Positions 1 to 12,600 of a DNA stretch of 64,000 nt are shown here, piece by piece. The notes beneath the pieces are model-generated. The model was not told the DNA's origin. It ran no database searches and saw only the letters and a program-made list of their open reading frames with translations. The translations under genes and the position numbers were made by a program. Numbering within the stretch: position 1 is the first letter of the stretch; the number at the start of each line of letters is the position of its first letter. The DNA comes from Aculops lycopersici (lineage: Eukaryota > Arthropoda > Arachnida > Trombidiformes > Eriophyidae), in contig WNKI01000002.1 of NCBI GenBank assembly GCA_015350385.1, positions 7,009,870-7,073,869 of the forward strand, written 5' to 3'.

Positions 1-854
1 CCAGCCCGACACTTCAATCTCGACATCACCGACGACAACCTCGTCGTCGCCTTCATTCGGCAGGCTGACAGTTTTGCCACCAGAGAAGCAGATTGCGCAA
101 CACAAAATCGAGGTTCATGTTGGTGGTAGAAATAGTAGTAGTAGTAATGGTAGCAGTATCGAGGGTGGAAACAATGGAAAGGCGGTGAGCAAGGAACGTG
201 AGCAAGAAGTTGATGCTAAAGCCACAACTTCCATCCTAATAGTCAACTCGTCAGTGCCAAAGACAAAGCATCAGCATCAAAATTTGAGCAGACAGCAAGC
301 GGAAGTGAACACAAGTCCTGCATCTTCGCCAAGTTCAGGTGTGTCGTCGTCGTCCTCCCCATCCGAGAATCGACTAACAGGTGTTCCAGTGAAACAACAG
401 TTGTCTTCATCATCTTCGCCAAGCTCCGGAGTCTCAACTAATTTGTCCTCAAGTTCTGGGGTATCGACCAACTCATCTCCAAGTTCGAGCGTCTCCACAA
501 ACTCTTCACCTTCGCCGCCACCGGTGGCATCGAATGGCGAGCAAAACTCAATGCATCGTGGACCTGGTGGCATGTATCTCAATAATAACCAGTCAAATTG
601 CAATGGTCAATTCCCTCAAAACTACCAGAGACCCTCGCTGAGACCTGAGAGATCGCATGTGATGCTATTACGAGATTACTACTTGTCATTGCAACACGAG
701 CAAATGGTTCAACAACAGCGACTCTATGCGTATCGCAACCAACACAACCAGGGCCAATATCAACAGCAACAACAGACACCTGTTTTGAGACAGCGACCTG
801 AAAGCGGAAACTACACTCTCGGTCGCCAAGTTGTATCTCTACAACAGCAGCAGC

Positions 855-909
<55 letters not shown>

Positions 910-1246
910 CCAACCACAACAAGCACATCATTTACCAACACACCAACAGTTTCATTACGGGTCACTAACTGTCCAGCCGACGGTAGCTCAACAGCAGCGG
1001 CTCCAGATGCAACATCACCAACAACAGAAGCAACGATTGGCGCAAAATATCACAGTGGCAGGCCACCAAGACCACCATCCGCAACTAGCTAGCCACCAGC
1101 TCGTGCAGCGGCCAACGCCTCGTTTGGCCAAGATTCGTCAGAATCAATTCTATACCATTCAATACTACGTCAAGTCCGAGAACCAGTACTCATCAGATGA
1201 TTCGGACGACTCAACGGGCGAGTGGATGCAAAGTACAATGGTTTAA
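1..1246 (+). CDS. C-terminal part of a Ser/Gln-rich protein (5' end outside the window)
   Basis: The reading frame is open from base 2 to a TAA at 1244-1246, and no in-frame ATG lies near the left edge, so this is the 3' part of a longer gene. The visible ~414 residues are low complexity: Ser/Pro/Thr-rich repeats (about bases 280-530, with a recurring SSPSSGVSTNS-like unit), then Gln- and His-rich stretches including a pure Gln run of about 22 residues (841-908). The least repetitive pieces are a basic segment around SLRPERSHVMLLRDYYLSLQ (bases 634-693) and the extreme C-terminus, which has an acidic SSDDSDDSTGEW stretch and ends in STMV. That ending fits a class I PDZ ligand (S/T-x-hydrophobic). 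I do not recognise the family. A regulatory or cytoplasmic-tail role is only inference. Confidence 0.75.
841..908 (+). repeat. CAA/CAG trinucleotide tract coding polyglutamine
   Basis: An almost pure CAA run, with a few CAG units at its start, lies in frame inside the left-edge coding region and encodes about 22 glutamines. Such tracts vary in length between alleles. Confidence 0.9.
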
Positions 1247-2351
1247 TGAGAAGCTGGATGGTGGAGAGTCAAACTCGTCATAGGGTTACCAAAGCCGTTT
1301 ATTTAACAGTTTGTCGTCACCAATTCAGCTCGGTAGTTCCACATTCGCGAGGCGAATGAGCAACGGGCAACGGCAAAGACCATTTGCTGTTTTTTCGTTG
1401 TTATCGTCGTTGCTACTGCTGCTGCTGTAGTTGGTGACGGCGGTGCTCCTTCTTTTGGAAAGACCAAAACGAAATCCACGATTAGGAGGAAATAAAACGT
1501 TCAATGAGAGAGAGAGAGTGTGTTCCGAAGCGCGCATCAGTCGCTTAGCAAAATGAGCAAATCTAATGAGCGCCAACCATTGATATTATGCTGGTTGCGC
1601 AATGCAACTCCAACTGGCGACAACCACCGACCGCCAGACTTGAAATAAACTTGCCTCTACTCTCTTATTGTCTATGCCTCTACTATTGCCGCCGAGGATG
1701 CTGCTAGCAATGATAAGGAGAACTAGCAGCAGTGTGTATGTACATTAAACAACCACCGCCGCCACTCGGCATCACCGAGTTTGAATAGTTGCTCTTTTCT
1801 CCCTAATTTTAGTCGTAGTCTTTGTCGTAGTCGCTGTTGTTATTGTCGTGCCATTAGCTTGTCGCCGTCAGATTATCAAGCGCGCAGAAGAGCATCGAGC
1901 AACACTGAAAACTAGCTTATCGCGTGCTAACTTGGGCCCACAGGCACAGCATTTTGGAGACGACAGAGTGAGACTTGTAAAGCTACATTGCAAAAGCCCG
2001 AAGTAAATGTGAGTGCGATTGCAACGACGACGACCAGCTGAAGCTTACATAGGACGCTAATGTTGTTGTTCGTATTGTCGTTATGATTCAAAGACAGAAA
2101 AATTCACAGACTTGGTAATTCTCGGCACACTTCTGATTTCGAGCCACCCATTGCAGCCTCCGAAACACGTAAATTTGCGCGCGCTAAAAGCGAGTGTTAA
2201 ATGCTAAGCTAGTGGCAAGCGAGTGGTCGCTAGGTGAGGCTGTCGCTCAGGGCCTCTGTGCAATATTAACACGCACAGAGAGCCAAGCATTGGGCACAGG
2301 AGACGAACCTGCTGCCGGCCCGGCCGCAGCTAGCGGCCCGAAAGGAAAAAG

Positions 2352-2366
2352 GTTCAGCGAAGCCAG
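2352..2366 (+). promoter_or_regulatory. Shared upstream block A, calmodulin copy 1
   Basis: GTTCAGCGAAGCCAG here is identical to the reverse complement of 9397-9411, upstream of calmodulin copy 2. It is the farthest of three ordered matching blocks. Conservation in an otherwise diverged flank suggests a functional cis-element. What binds it is unknown. Confidence 0.6.
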
Positions 2367-2459
2367 CGGCCGCTTACATGGAAAAACCATAGCCAGTGGG
2401 CTAGTGTGATTCAGGCGACGCTATCGTGGAAAGCAAATCGGCGAGGCGGCAGCTTTCTA

Positions 2460-2476
2460 TTTGAGTTTGCGCAAAT
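2460..2476 (+). promoter_or_regulatory. Shared upstream block B with TTTGCGCAAA palindrome, calmodulin copy 1
   Basis: TTTGAGTTTGCGCAAAT is identical to the reverse complement of 9262-9278 upstream of copy 2. It contains the palindrome TTTGCGCAAA, which recurs in block C of this copy. The core resembles E2F-type sites (TTTSSCGC), but that identification is only a guess. Confidence 0.65.
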
Positions 2477-2532
2477 TACAACGTGGCAAGTGCGATTCGA
2501 GTGTGTTTTTCATACTCTAGAACGGCATTTAA

Positions 2533-2564
2533 GCGCACTAATTTGCGCAAATCGCGATGGCTTC
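2533..2564 (+). promoter_or_regulatory. Shared upstream block C, calmodulin copy 1
   Basis: This block starts GCGCACTAATTT and ends GATGGCTTC, matching 9175-9204 (reverse) with a 2-base indel and a few substitutions. The gap from block B is 56 bases here and 57 in copy 2, so spacing is kept. It may be near the transcription start. Confidence 0.6.
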
Positions 2565-2877
2565 AAGACACTCTTTCCCTATCTCAATGTGGATGTGTTG
2601 TACGTAGCAAGCCGATCGCGACGGCGACGGCGGCAACGATGACTACACCATCGTGGCGCGTTGCAAAGGCAGATGCTCTCCATAATATTCTTCACGTCGC
2701 AATAGTAGACATTAGATAATATTATATATCAATCTATATATCCCTATCTATATATACATCTATTAACACAAATACAAACACAAACACACTCATACCTACA
2801 TACAAATATACCTGCTACTATTATTGAATATTGAACATCAACTAACAAAACAAAACCAACCATCAGAACCACACTTC

Positions 2878-3330
<453 letters not shown>

Positions 3331-3954
3331 TAATAATTCCGGCAGTAAGCAAGTAAATTTAATATTAACAAGACATTTATGAAGGAGGAGGATCAGAAAA
3401 GACATACACTCTTGAAAACTATGAACACGAATGAAAATCTCAACAACAATATTATCAGCACCTATCACCTATTATTACGATATTACATCATCATACTCCC
3501 AGCGGCAAATGTGAATTTGCAAAACACACACAAATTGCAAAAGCAATTCAAATCATACAATCAATTATGATGAAATACCATTAAAACCGATGCAATTTGT
3601 TTATTAGTTCTTCAAAAAAATATATATTAATCTTGCTGGTTTAAGAATTGCGCAAGAATAAAAGTATTAATTAATTATTTCAGGAGAATGATCTCCGATA
3701 AGTAAGATTATGGTTTATGATAACGATGATTGTGGTCTATGCGCCTCTCAAGTTTCTACTGTTTGAATGCCATGTCTAAAGTTGCTAACAATTTGGTGAT
3801 ATGTTGCATTTGGCAATCTCAAACGGTTTGTATAGCAAGTAGTTGAAAGCAAGATCGATAACAATGATTGCAAGTCCTTGATTGGCGTTGTTAGGTTATC
3901 AAGCTCAATTTCATCGTTCATGTGACAATTTTTCATTACAGATTAGATTTTTCT
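3331..3954. other. Convergent 3' flanks of calmodulin-1 and the CEBPZ-like gene
   Basis: AT-rich, no coding sequence seen. It contains the calmodulin-1 3' UTR with AATAAA at 3657-3662. The minus-strand CEBPZ-like gene ends at its right border. Confidence 0.7.
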
Positions 3955-5400
3955 TTATTTCGCCTCGACTGTAGGCAACTTAGCATCGCCGATTATATCG
4001 GACGCAAGTTTCGAAATATCTTTATCGAAATATCGTCTGAAAAAATAAAGTTCGTTCAATTGTTTTGGAACAGCTCGGAGTGGATTCCTCGCTAGGAGAT
4101 CATTTTCGCGAGATGGTGTCGGTCGCTTGTGAACCCAACCGGCCTCGACAGATGGCTTGCCATTCTCGTCAACATTATCACTATTGGTGTAATTCATGCG
4201 ACCATCGTCATCCTCATCACTGTCCTCTTCGCTAGATTCATGTTTAGCTTTGGCATCGTCGGCGTTGTTCACTAGTAAGTCTGTGTTATACCCTTTGATC
4301 TTAGTTATGGTTGATAGTAACAATTGCGCAAACTCTGGTTGACTGTTAAGGGCAACTTGCAACATTCGTTTTATAAATGCTTCCTTTCTCTCCAGTACAG
4401 TGTCGTCATTGATAGTTTCCAACAATAGACCAGCGAATGCTTCCTGCCTAGACGAATATTGCAAAGAGGGTTCAATGAGCTGGCCGAAAACGAGATTATA
4501 GAATCTATCCTCAATTGGAACTTTCATCAATTGAGCTCGTTTTGTTACAATGTTCTTGATCAAAACCATAGCAACAACTCGCATCCGAAAGTTGACACTG
4601 TGTACCAGCTTGTATAGGGTTTGTAAATGTTGTTCAAAGACATCTGTCTTGAGCTTAGTGTATGGATAGGCTCGATTTATACCAACTAGGAGTGCATTCA
4701 TGAGTTTGGACTCTAATGTATTTTCTTTGTACAAAGTTATGTACAAGTCTAAATATGTTGAGACGAGATCATTTGCAACATCCGTATTTCCCCTGACCAA
4801 TTTGATACGCGACAGCAAGGATATTGCATAATATCTAGCCTTCGGGGTTTGATTGGGTCTCTTTAAGAATCTTTGGACGTATTTTATAGCTTTAGATCGC
4901 AATTCAGGCTTCTCACTATTTACTGACTTCTCAACTAAATGACCTGCTGTATGGGCTAGTTTTGGAATTTTGTCACCAACTTTGTCTATGAGTTTCTCTA
5001 GAATGTACTCTTTGTTTTCAACATGCTTCATTAGAAGTTCAGATAAAACCCATATGGCTTTTCTTCTTGTTTCTTCTAAGTTGTCGAATGCAACCAAGCT
5101 TAGTTGATCAACAAATTTGGTGTAGTAAAATCGAACTTTTTGTTTGTCGTCATCGTTGGTGATGGTGCAATTTTTCTTGCTTAGATTAAGTGAGTCTAGG
5201 AATAGTTCTCTTAGGGTGGTCATGGCCATTACACATTGTCTCCTACACTTCCTAGGATCTACCATCTCAATCAGCGTATTCAAGCTAGACCAATTTCTTG
5301 ATTCATGAATCAACAGGGTATGAGCCGCTAGCCTATCGGCTATAGTACCCTTCTTCAGAACCGTGTCAAACCATTCTGTTTCTGTCTTGTTTTTCGGCAT
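3955..5400 (-). CDS. CEBPZ / Noc1 (Mak21)-like ribosome-biogenesis protein, short form
   Basis: A 481-residue protein starting MPKNKTETEWFDTVLKKGTIADR, with ATG at 5398-5400. The first residues match the start of the conserved core of CEBPZ/Noc1 (ADRLAAHTLLI...LNTLIEMV), followed by helical HEAT-like repeats and the CBF-domain signature LLVGINRAYPY. The tail carries an acidic SSEEDSDEDDDG patch and the conserved motif RNPLRAVPKQLNELYFFRRYF-like stretch. In yeast and animals this protein works with Noc2 in early 60S ribosomal subunit assembly in the nucleolus. Family members are about 1,000 residues. Here the ~300-residue N-terminal part and much of the C-terminal part are absent, and the divergent eIF2-gamma gene leaves only ~600 bases for any upstream exon. 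The stop codon overlaps the likely polyadenylation signal (AATAAA, 3954-3959 reversed). Confidence 0.88.
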   Translation of the reverse strand: MPKNKTETEWFDTVLKKGTIADRLAAHTLLIHESRNWSSLNTLIEMVDPRKCRRQCVMAMTTLRELFLDSLNLSKKNCTITNDDDKQKVRFYYTKFVDQLSLVAFDNLEETRRKAIWVLSELLMKHVENKEYILEKLIDKVGDKIPKLAHTAGHLVEKSVNSEKPELRSKAIKYVQRFLKRPNQTPKARYYAISLLSRIKLVRGNTDVANDLVSTYLDLYITLYKENTLESKLMNALLVGINRAYPYTKLKTDVFEQHLQTLYKLVHSVNFRMRVVAMVLIKNIVTKRAQLMKVPIEDRFYNLVFGQLIEPSLQYSSRQEAFAGLLLETINDDTVLERKEAFIKRMLQVALNSQPEFAQLLLSTITKIKGYNTDLLVNNADDAKAKHESSEEDSDEDDDGRMNYTNSDNVDENGKPSVEAGWVHKRPTPSRENDLLARNPLRAVPKQLNELYFFRRYFDKDISKLASDIIGDAKLPTVEAK

Positions 5401-6017
5401 TTTGATATGAGATGATAATGTATGGTCTGTAAGTTGTAGCAATTAAGAGGAAACAGTAATGAAGATCAAGAGTAGACTGTGATGATCAGGAATTAATCTT
5501 AATGAGTGTTCGTGTAAACAACAAAACAGCGTGAGTCTGCCATGTGCACAAAAAAGTTCATCATGTTGCTCGACGATTCAAATTGTGCGCCATGACATCT
5601 GCACACGCGTTGCAGCAGTCTTCCGCCGGCTACATACAAAGCCATTCGCATTTGTGTCCCACACTGGCCACACCAGAGTAAGTCGCTCTAAAATCCGCCA
5701 GACGGCGTGGTGCGTCTGAGATTTACGACAGTCCGCTCAGAGAATTGGCTCACAAGTAGGGACTAGCGGATAAAAAGAGAACTGTTTTTATGCAACCCTG
5801 AATGCGACAGTGCCGTCATCACGCTAGTAGTTGGATGCCAGATAACATGCAGATTTTGGATCCGCTTCAACATGCGCTAACTTAATTGATATCTATGGAT
5901 GCCTTTTGAAAAAGAGAATAATTTATAAAAATAATATAAACAAATCACTTATCAAGCCCTTATTAAGATCAACATATTGTCCCTTAGCTAGCAAGTTTGG
6001 GTGAAAACACATCAAAT
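5401..6017. promoter_or_regulatory. Shared divergent promoter region, CEBPZ-like and eIF2-gamma
   Basis: 617 bases separate the two start codons, with transcription running outward on both sides. No ORF with recognisable content and no clear TATA at a usual position were seen. The region probably holds two housekeeping-type promoters. Confidence 0.55.
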
Positions 6018-7707
6018 ATGGCAGATCTCAAAGTGCAAGACAGCACACTAACACCCCTTTCAAAGGAGGTTATAAGCAAGCAAGCAACCATCAACATTGG
6101 TACAATCGGTCATGTGGCCCACGGTAAATCAACGGTTGTCAAAGCTATTAGTGGCGTCCAAACTGTCAGATTTAAGAACGAGCTGGAACGTAATATTACA
6201 ATCAAATTAGGTTATGCGAATGCCAAAATATACAAATGCGACAACGACGCCTGTCCTCGGCCTGGTTGCTACAGGTCGGCGGGTAGTAATAAGGAAGATG
6301 AGTTCCCTTGCGATAGATCTGGTTGTGGTGGCCGATTTAAAATACAAAGACATGTATCATTTGTCGATTGTCCAGGTCACGACATTCTTATGGCCACCAT
6401 GTTGAATGGTGCCGCCGTCATGGACGCAGCCCTATTGCTTGTGGCATCAAATGAAGCTTGCCCACAACCACAGACCTCGGAGCATTTAGCAGCCGTCGAG
6501 ATCATGCAACTACAACATATACTAATTCTTCAAAACAAAATAGATTTAGTCAAGGAATCACAAGCTAAAGATCAGTATGTGCAAATTCAAAAGTTTATTA
6601 ATGGTACAGTAGCGGACAAGAGTCCTGTAATTCCAATATCAGCACAACTCAAATATAACATCGACGTGATATGTGAATATATTTGCAAGAAGATCCCAGT
6701 CCCATTGCGAGACTTTTCCGCCAATCCCCGACTGATAAGTAAGTATTCGTACATCAACAACAGTAAAAGATTGTAGTAGAGTAGTACCTTCTTTATTTAT
6801 ACATAGAGACTTATACATACATATATATATATGTATGTGTATGTATAGATAGATTCGATGATGCCACAGTCGATGGTTATAACAGGTGTTGTTGTGATTG
6901 TTGTTGCTGTCATCATTGAAGGGGGGTTTTCCTCTCTTGTCTACTTAGGCGAACTTAAAACTAACCCTTCCTTCTCCGCTACTTCATTACATATCCATAC
7001 CCATCACTCATTTATATAACCAAAATATCAATTGCCACCAAACAGTTATTCGTTCCTTTGACGTCAACAAGCCAGGTTGCGAAGTTGAAGACATTAGAGG
7101 CGGAGTTGTCGGTGGCTCTATCTCTACAGGTTTGCTAAGAGTTGGAATGGAGATTGAAGTCCGGCCAGGCTTGATAGAAAAGGACGAAGATGGAAAAGTT
7201 ATTTGTTGCCCCATATACTCGAGAATTGTATCACTGAATGCCGACCAAAACGAGCTAGAGTTCGCCGTCCCTGGAGGATTGATTGGTGTTGGCACCAAGA
7301 TTGATCCCATGTGGACTCGTGCTGATCGCATGGTCGGCCAAGTTTTAGGTACAGTTGGTTCGTTACCTGACATCTATACAGAATTGGAAATTACATATTA
7401 TCTCCTCAGAAGACTTCTAGGTGTTCGAACTGAAGGCGACCGCCGTGGCGCAAAGGTTCAACGATTAGCCAAGGGCGAGATGCTCATGTTGAACATTGGA
7501 TCCTTGTCAACTGGTGCCAAAGTGACAGCTGTAAAGGCTGACTTGGCCAAGGTATCATTAGCAACACCAGTTTGTGTTGAAGTTGGCGAGAAAATAGCTC
7601 TCAGTAGAAGAGTTGACCGTCATTGGCGTCTCATTGGCTGGGGTCAAATTAGGAGAGGAACAACGATTGAGCCCACGATAAGGGAATCTCCACCCAAAAA
7701 TAATTGA
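6018..7707 (+). CDS. eIF2gamma: Translation initiation factor eIF2 subunit gamma (2 exons)
   Basis: Exons 6018-6738 and 7046-7707 join in frame to give 460 residues. The intron (6739-7045) begins GTAAGT, ends AACAG and splits an Ile codon in the conserved RLI-IRSFDVNKPG region. GTPase motifs are G1 GHVAHGKST, G3 DCPGHD, G4 NKID and G5 SAQ. A Cys-rich insert (KCDNDACPRPGC ... CDRSGCGG) matches the zinc-ribbon-like segment of the family. Domains II and III follow (GGLIGVGTKIDP, NIGSLSTG, GEKIALSRRV, HWRLIGWGQIRRG). The protein binds GTP and initiator Met-tRNA in the ternary complex that scans mRNA. Length and motif order are normal. AATAAA lies at 7758-7763. Start MADLKVQDSTLTPL was chosen over an upstream non-ATG extension because it matches family N-termini. 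Confidence 0.96.
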
Positions 7708-8147
7708 TACCTTTTTTATACTGGCGCAATCAAAATCAACAAGATTATTATTGATCTAATAAAAGAGTTGCATCGGTTTAGTTGGTATTGTAGCTGTTAA
7801 AATTTTTTGTAATGCTTTGGTGATAATGCTTATAATTTGCTTTGCTGATGATGATGATAATGATGACGTGATTTGAGGTTCAATAATTTGTTGTTGCTGT
7901 TGTGGTTGATTATGATGATGCTGTATTTAGTTGATTAATGCAAGATGATAAAAATTCATTCAAGTTCATTGTTGTGAATTTAGTACTGTGTATGTTTTAT
8001 TGTTTGGATAGATTTTGTCTTGTTTCTTCAATAAGGATCATATTTGCAGGTCTTTAAGACTATCTCTCTTCTCTTACATCATCATCATCTTCTTCTTCCT
8101 CTTCAAAGTCAGATATTTGTTTTGTTTTGTCTCTCTAGTCAGAATCA
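7708..8147. other. Convergent 3' flanks of eIF2-gamma and calmodulin-2
   Basis: AT-rich, with runs of GATGAT-type repeats (7846-7870, 8078-8105) and the eIF2-gamma polyadenylation signal at 7758-7763. No gene seen. Confidence 0.65.
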
Positions 8148-8600
<453 letters not shown>

Positions 8601-9174
8601 TTATGTGTAGGTTTTAATGTAATATTTTCTTTTCGATAATGATAGTAATAATGATGATGAGAATATTGATAAGATGTTTCTTGTTATTTGATTTGATGTG
8701 GTAGTTTCAATTCTGGATCAGTGATTTGCTAGATCTGCTGCTGCTATGCTTCGATTGAAATGTTGTTCTTTATTTATTATTTGCTAGTTCTAGTGATTAT
8801 GCCTTCAATTCTAATTCTGAGAGAGAGAGAATTTCAATGTTGGTGGTATTGTTTGTGTTCAATCTAATATTATTTTCATCGGTATTAGCCTTCGGATTCG
8901 TAATAAATCTCGAGTTTGCCTCGACGTTTGTTGTTTGGTGGATTGCTACTAGATGTAGAATAGAATAATGGAAAAGTAGAGTGCGAGCTGGCGTCTGACT
9001 GTGTGACTGCATAGGCGGCGACGATGGCAACGACGGCGACGGCAGAGATGGCGTATGGAAAGTCCAATGGCGGCTGCTTGCTTTTGCTGGCCGCCCGAGG
9101 AAGAGAATGTTGTGCGCCGCCGCTGCTGCTGCTTCTGCTTACACAACGTCCGTTTGTTCATTTGTGTGCGTGTA

Positions 9175-9204
9175 GAAGCCATCAGATTGCAGAAATTAGT
9201 GCGC
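9175..9204 (-). promoter_or_regulatory. Shared upstream block C, calmodulin copy 2
   Basis: On the minus strand it begins GCGCACTAATTT and ends GATGGCTTC, matching 2533-2564 with a 2-base deletion. It lies about 580 bases upstream of the start codon. Confidence 0.6.
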
Positions 9205-9261
9205 ACGAGTCTCGCGCGAGTGGTTGTTGGTGCGCCGCTTCCTTTAATACTGCGCGCACTC

Positions 9262-9278
9262 ATTTGCGCAAACTCAAA
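9262..9278 (-). promoter_or_regulatory. Shared upstream block B, calmodulin copy 2
   Basis: A 17-base exact match (reverse complement) to 2460-2476, including the TTTGCGCAAA palindrome. Confidence 0.65.
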
Positions 9279-9396
9279 ACGCAAACACCCGGACCAATGC
9301 ACTGTCTCAAGCGGCGGCTGCCGCGCCACCGACGGCCTCGCTTTTTCCATCGTGTTATGTGTGCCGCCGCTGCTTTCGCTGTTGTTGTTGCCACCA

Positions 9397-9411
9397 CTGG
9401 CTTCGCTGAAC
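9397..9411 (-). promoter_or_regulatory. Shared upstream block A, calmodulin copy 2
   Basis: A 15-base exact match (reverse complement) to 2352-2366. Confidence 0.6.
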
Positions 9412-9600
9412 GTTTTCCGTTTGCATTGGGCCAAAATTTCCCTATGTGTCTCAGACACAGTGTCCGACTCTCTCTCTCTCGCTCTGTGTGCGCTACCACT
9501 AAAACTCGCCTACGTTAACATGGGCCACCGTTGCTCATGTGCCCTATGCGCCTTGTGCCCGCTGCCCGTCGCCTAGCGGCACATTTCTCAGTTCTACCCC

Positions 9601-12600
9601 CTGGCTATCCCCATAGAACCAACGCTCCTATCGCCTTTACAGCCACCATTAATGCCACCAACGTACATTGGAGCCAATGCTACTAGCGGTCGCCACGCGA
9701 AACCAGCCTCTTGTTGTTTCGGTTGCCCGAGGAGCGCTGCTGGCAGGTTTGCGTGCAACGCGTCGCCTAGCTCCTAGGGCTCGTCGTGTTGTGTTGCCTT
9801 GTCGGCTCTCTCTCTCTCTCTCTCTCTCTCATGTTGCTACTTCGGTGGTGGTGGTTTGTCTGCTTGCGCGAGCAGTAACTACAAGGACTCAGTTCAAGCG
9901 AGCAAACGTAACTCGCAACTTGATTGCCACCGCCGCCACTACAACCACGACACCTAAAGAAGCGGACCTAGCGCCTGCGTCCACTGGTCTAGCTAGCGCA
10001 CAAAACTTTTGCTTCTTTTCTGTTTCTTCTCCTTCCTCCCGTCGCCTCTTGTTCGGCGCAAGTTCGCGTTACGCTTTTGTTGTTGCTACTGCTGCTGCTT
10101 TACTCGCAGCAGAACAACGACGAGCTATCCCCAGGCGCTAGCAGCGGAAACTGACCTCCTCTGTCTGATCATCTCATGATGAGCATCGGCGCCCCACTGG
10201 CTCGAGTAACCACAACAGCTACAGGAACAGAACCGCGCATCGTCAGCAGCCACCAACTGGTTGGTCACTTCCACCTTCGCTGATACGCTTACTAGCTTGC
10301 CAGCTAGCCTCGAGGCTTCCGTTTTCTCCCGTGCCAACACGACCACGACCACTACTGCCACCACTAACACCACCACCAAGACCTCCGCCGCCACTGGCCC
10401 GACTTATGGCCACCATTGGTACAAGCACTAGCCCACGGTAGCGGCTCCTCTAGCGTAGAGTTGCGCGCAGCGTTAGCATCGTTGCACATCTACCTTGCGC
10501 TATGTTACCTAAGCGCGTTGCTCATGTAACTGGCCAACCACTTGGTTGCGCTGGACGGTGGAGCTTTCACTCAGAAGCGAGCTGGGGGTTCGGGACCACT
10601 GCCCATTGAGGTGCGATTGGAGTAGCTGTGGCGACCATCGCCGACTCGCGTTGTCGTTGCGTCAGCTCATCAACTCAAAGCGCCAACTTGTAACAAGTTG
10701 TCGCAATCTCTTTGTCGCCTCCAGTTCCGCTCCGCTCTCTTCGTGGTGGTCGTTGTCATCGTTTTTAACACACTCGTCGGGTTAGTTTAGGCCATCAAAT
10801 TGCCAACTTAGTCTGTAGATGAGAGGAGCTTACAAATCCCCTTCTCGTCGTCATGGTCGCGGTGCTTGTCGACTCTTTCAACTCACGCCTTCAGACGAAA
10901 GACCGAAAGCGCGACCGACGAGCTCTTTCGTTGGAAGTGCTTAGTTTGGAATCGAATGTTTTCTCGCCCTCCGCTCTGGAAGTTGAATAAGTTGCTCAGG
11001 TGACCGGCTCGCAGTTGATTGCAAAGGATCAATTAGCTTGCGCCGACGGCTGTAGCGTGGCCATCAACTATGGCACTAGGGAACCTCTCAAAAACATCCA
11101 CGACCAACCAGCCAGTCAGTCAGTGAGCCAACCACTGAGTTTCCGCTGAACTCTGCGGGAAACTAGAACGGAATCCAACTCGACGAAAATGACGCCCAAC
11201 ACCACGGAGGCAACGAGTTGAGCCATTGATCTAGCTACGCCGCCGTTTCGTGGCCCAGCTCATCAACTAGTTACGTGGGTGGCCCAGGTGGACTCTGGGC
11301 GACGAGCTACTAGCAAACAAGCAGCGACGTGCTCGATCTTAGTGGCGCCAATCGGTTCTTGTCGTCGTCCTCGTCGACGATGACAGCCGATTCGTCAAAC
11401 GGTTTCCGTCATCGTCATTGTTGGCGCGTTTTCTCGCAGTAAACTCCTTAACTAGTTGGTATCACGTCTTCTCATGGGTCACAAACATACCTAGTTTGTC
11501 TCGATTGGTTTGCCAAGTTCAAGTTTTAGTCGAGTCGTTCAATTCCAAGTAAAGTTGCACTTCTCTCCCTCCTTTTCTTCCACCTCCAACTTCAACTCCA
11601 TTGATCCTAATACCACGAACAACCGAAAGTAGGCTTTGATTTCAAAGGCACTCGTTGGTTTGTGTGGCGGCCATTGAGCAACATGGGTTGTTTAGTGAGG
11701 GAGGGAGAGAGAGAGAAAGAGAGTTAGTAACTAAGTTGCTACGGTAGCATTGGCAATAGCGACAAAGATAAAGTGAGATAAAGCGAGCAAGACAAACCTG
11801 TTCAACTGGCACAATTTTGCTTGGAAATCGGGCGGGTTTCTGTCGTCGTCGCTGTTGTTGTTGTTGTTATTGTTACGTAACGCGAGCGAATCGCGTGCCA
11901 AAACAAACAAAACTAACACAGAGTTTCTCTCCTCCTCTCACTCCGTCTATCCAATTCGTTTCGTTTCGTTTCTAGTGCTAAAAACTGGCTCCCATCCGTT
12001 AGGTTGGATGCAGACTTTCAGTGGCCCGGCAAAGTGGAAGCGTCGCAATCATGTTTGAGCCAAGCAAATGCGCACAAAGAGGGGACCTAGCGACTTGGAC
12101 TGGAACTCGAACTAACCAGCGGTGGTGGCAATAGCAGCGGCAGCAGCAGCGTTAGTCACCTAGCAATTTGCTTGTTGAATGATTGCATCTGGCCAACACC
12201 ATTTGCATAGTCCTAGTTGTCGGTAGATAGAGAAAGAGAGAGGCAAGTGAACAACAATCGCTCATTTCTCCTGCGTCATAGGCTCGTCAGCCAACAACGA
12301 GTTAGCTGGCCACAATTTGCCAACGCATCGCTCAACCGATTTTACCTTAACCCCAGCCTAAACCACATTTGATGTCGTCTCCCCCACAAGTGCGCTCAAA
12401 TTTCGAGGTCAAGCCAGAGGAGAACAACCTGCCAACTACCTGGTTGACTGGTTGTTGTTGGTGTGCTAACAGTGATCAGCGCTCGACACTCGGTGGTCGC
12501 AATAGATGCGGTGGCGGCTCGTTGATGAGCTGTTTTGTTAGATGGTTCGGTGTTTTCCTTGTGTTTGGCTATTGGTTTGATTTGTTGTGTTGGCCACCAG

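Noticed and set aside
2194..2719. Three small ORFs upstream of calmodulin 1 (sharing FSEASG and FEFAQ peptides with an ORF near calmodulin 2)
   Set aside because: The shared pieces are in three frames in copy 1 but one frame in copy 2, so the match is at DNA level and not a conserved peptide.
9024..10141. Several ORFs of 120-170 residues on both strands
   Set aside because: They overlap each other in opposite strands and frames, have biased composition and no domains, and part of the region is conserved only as short non-coding blocks.
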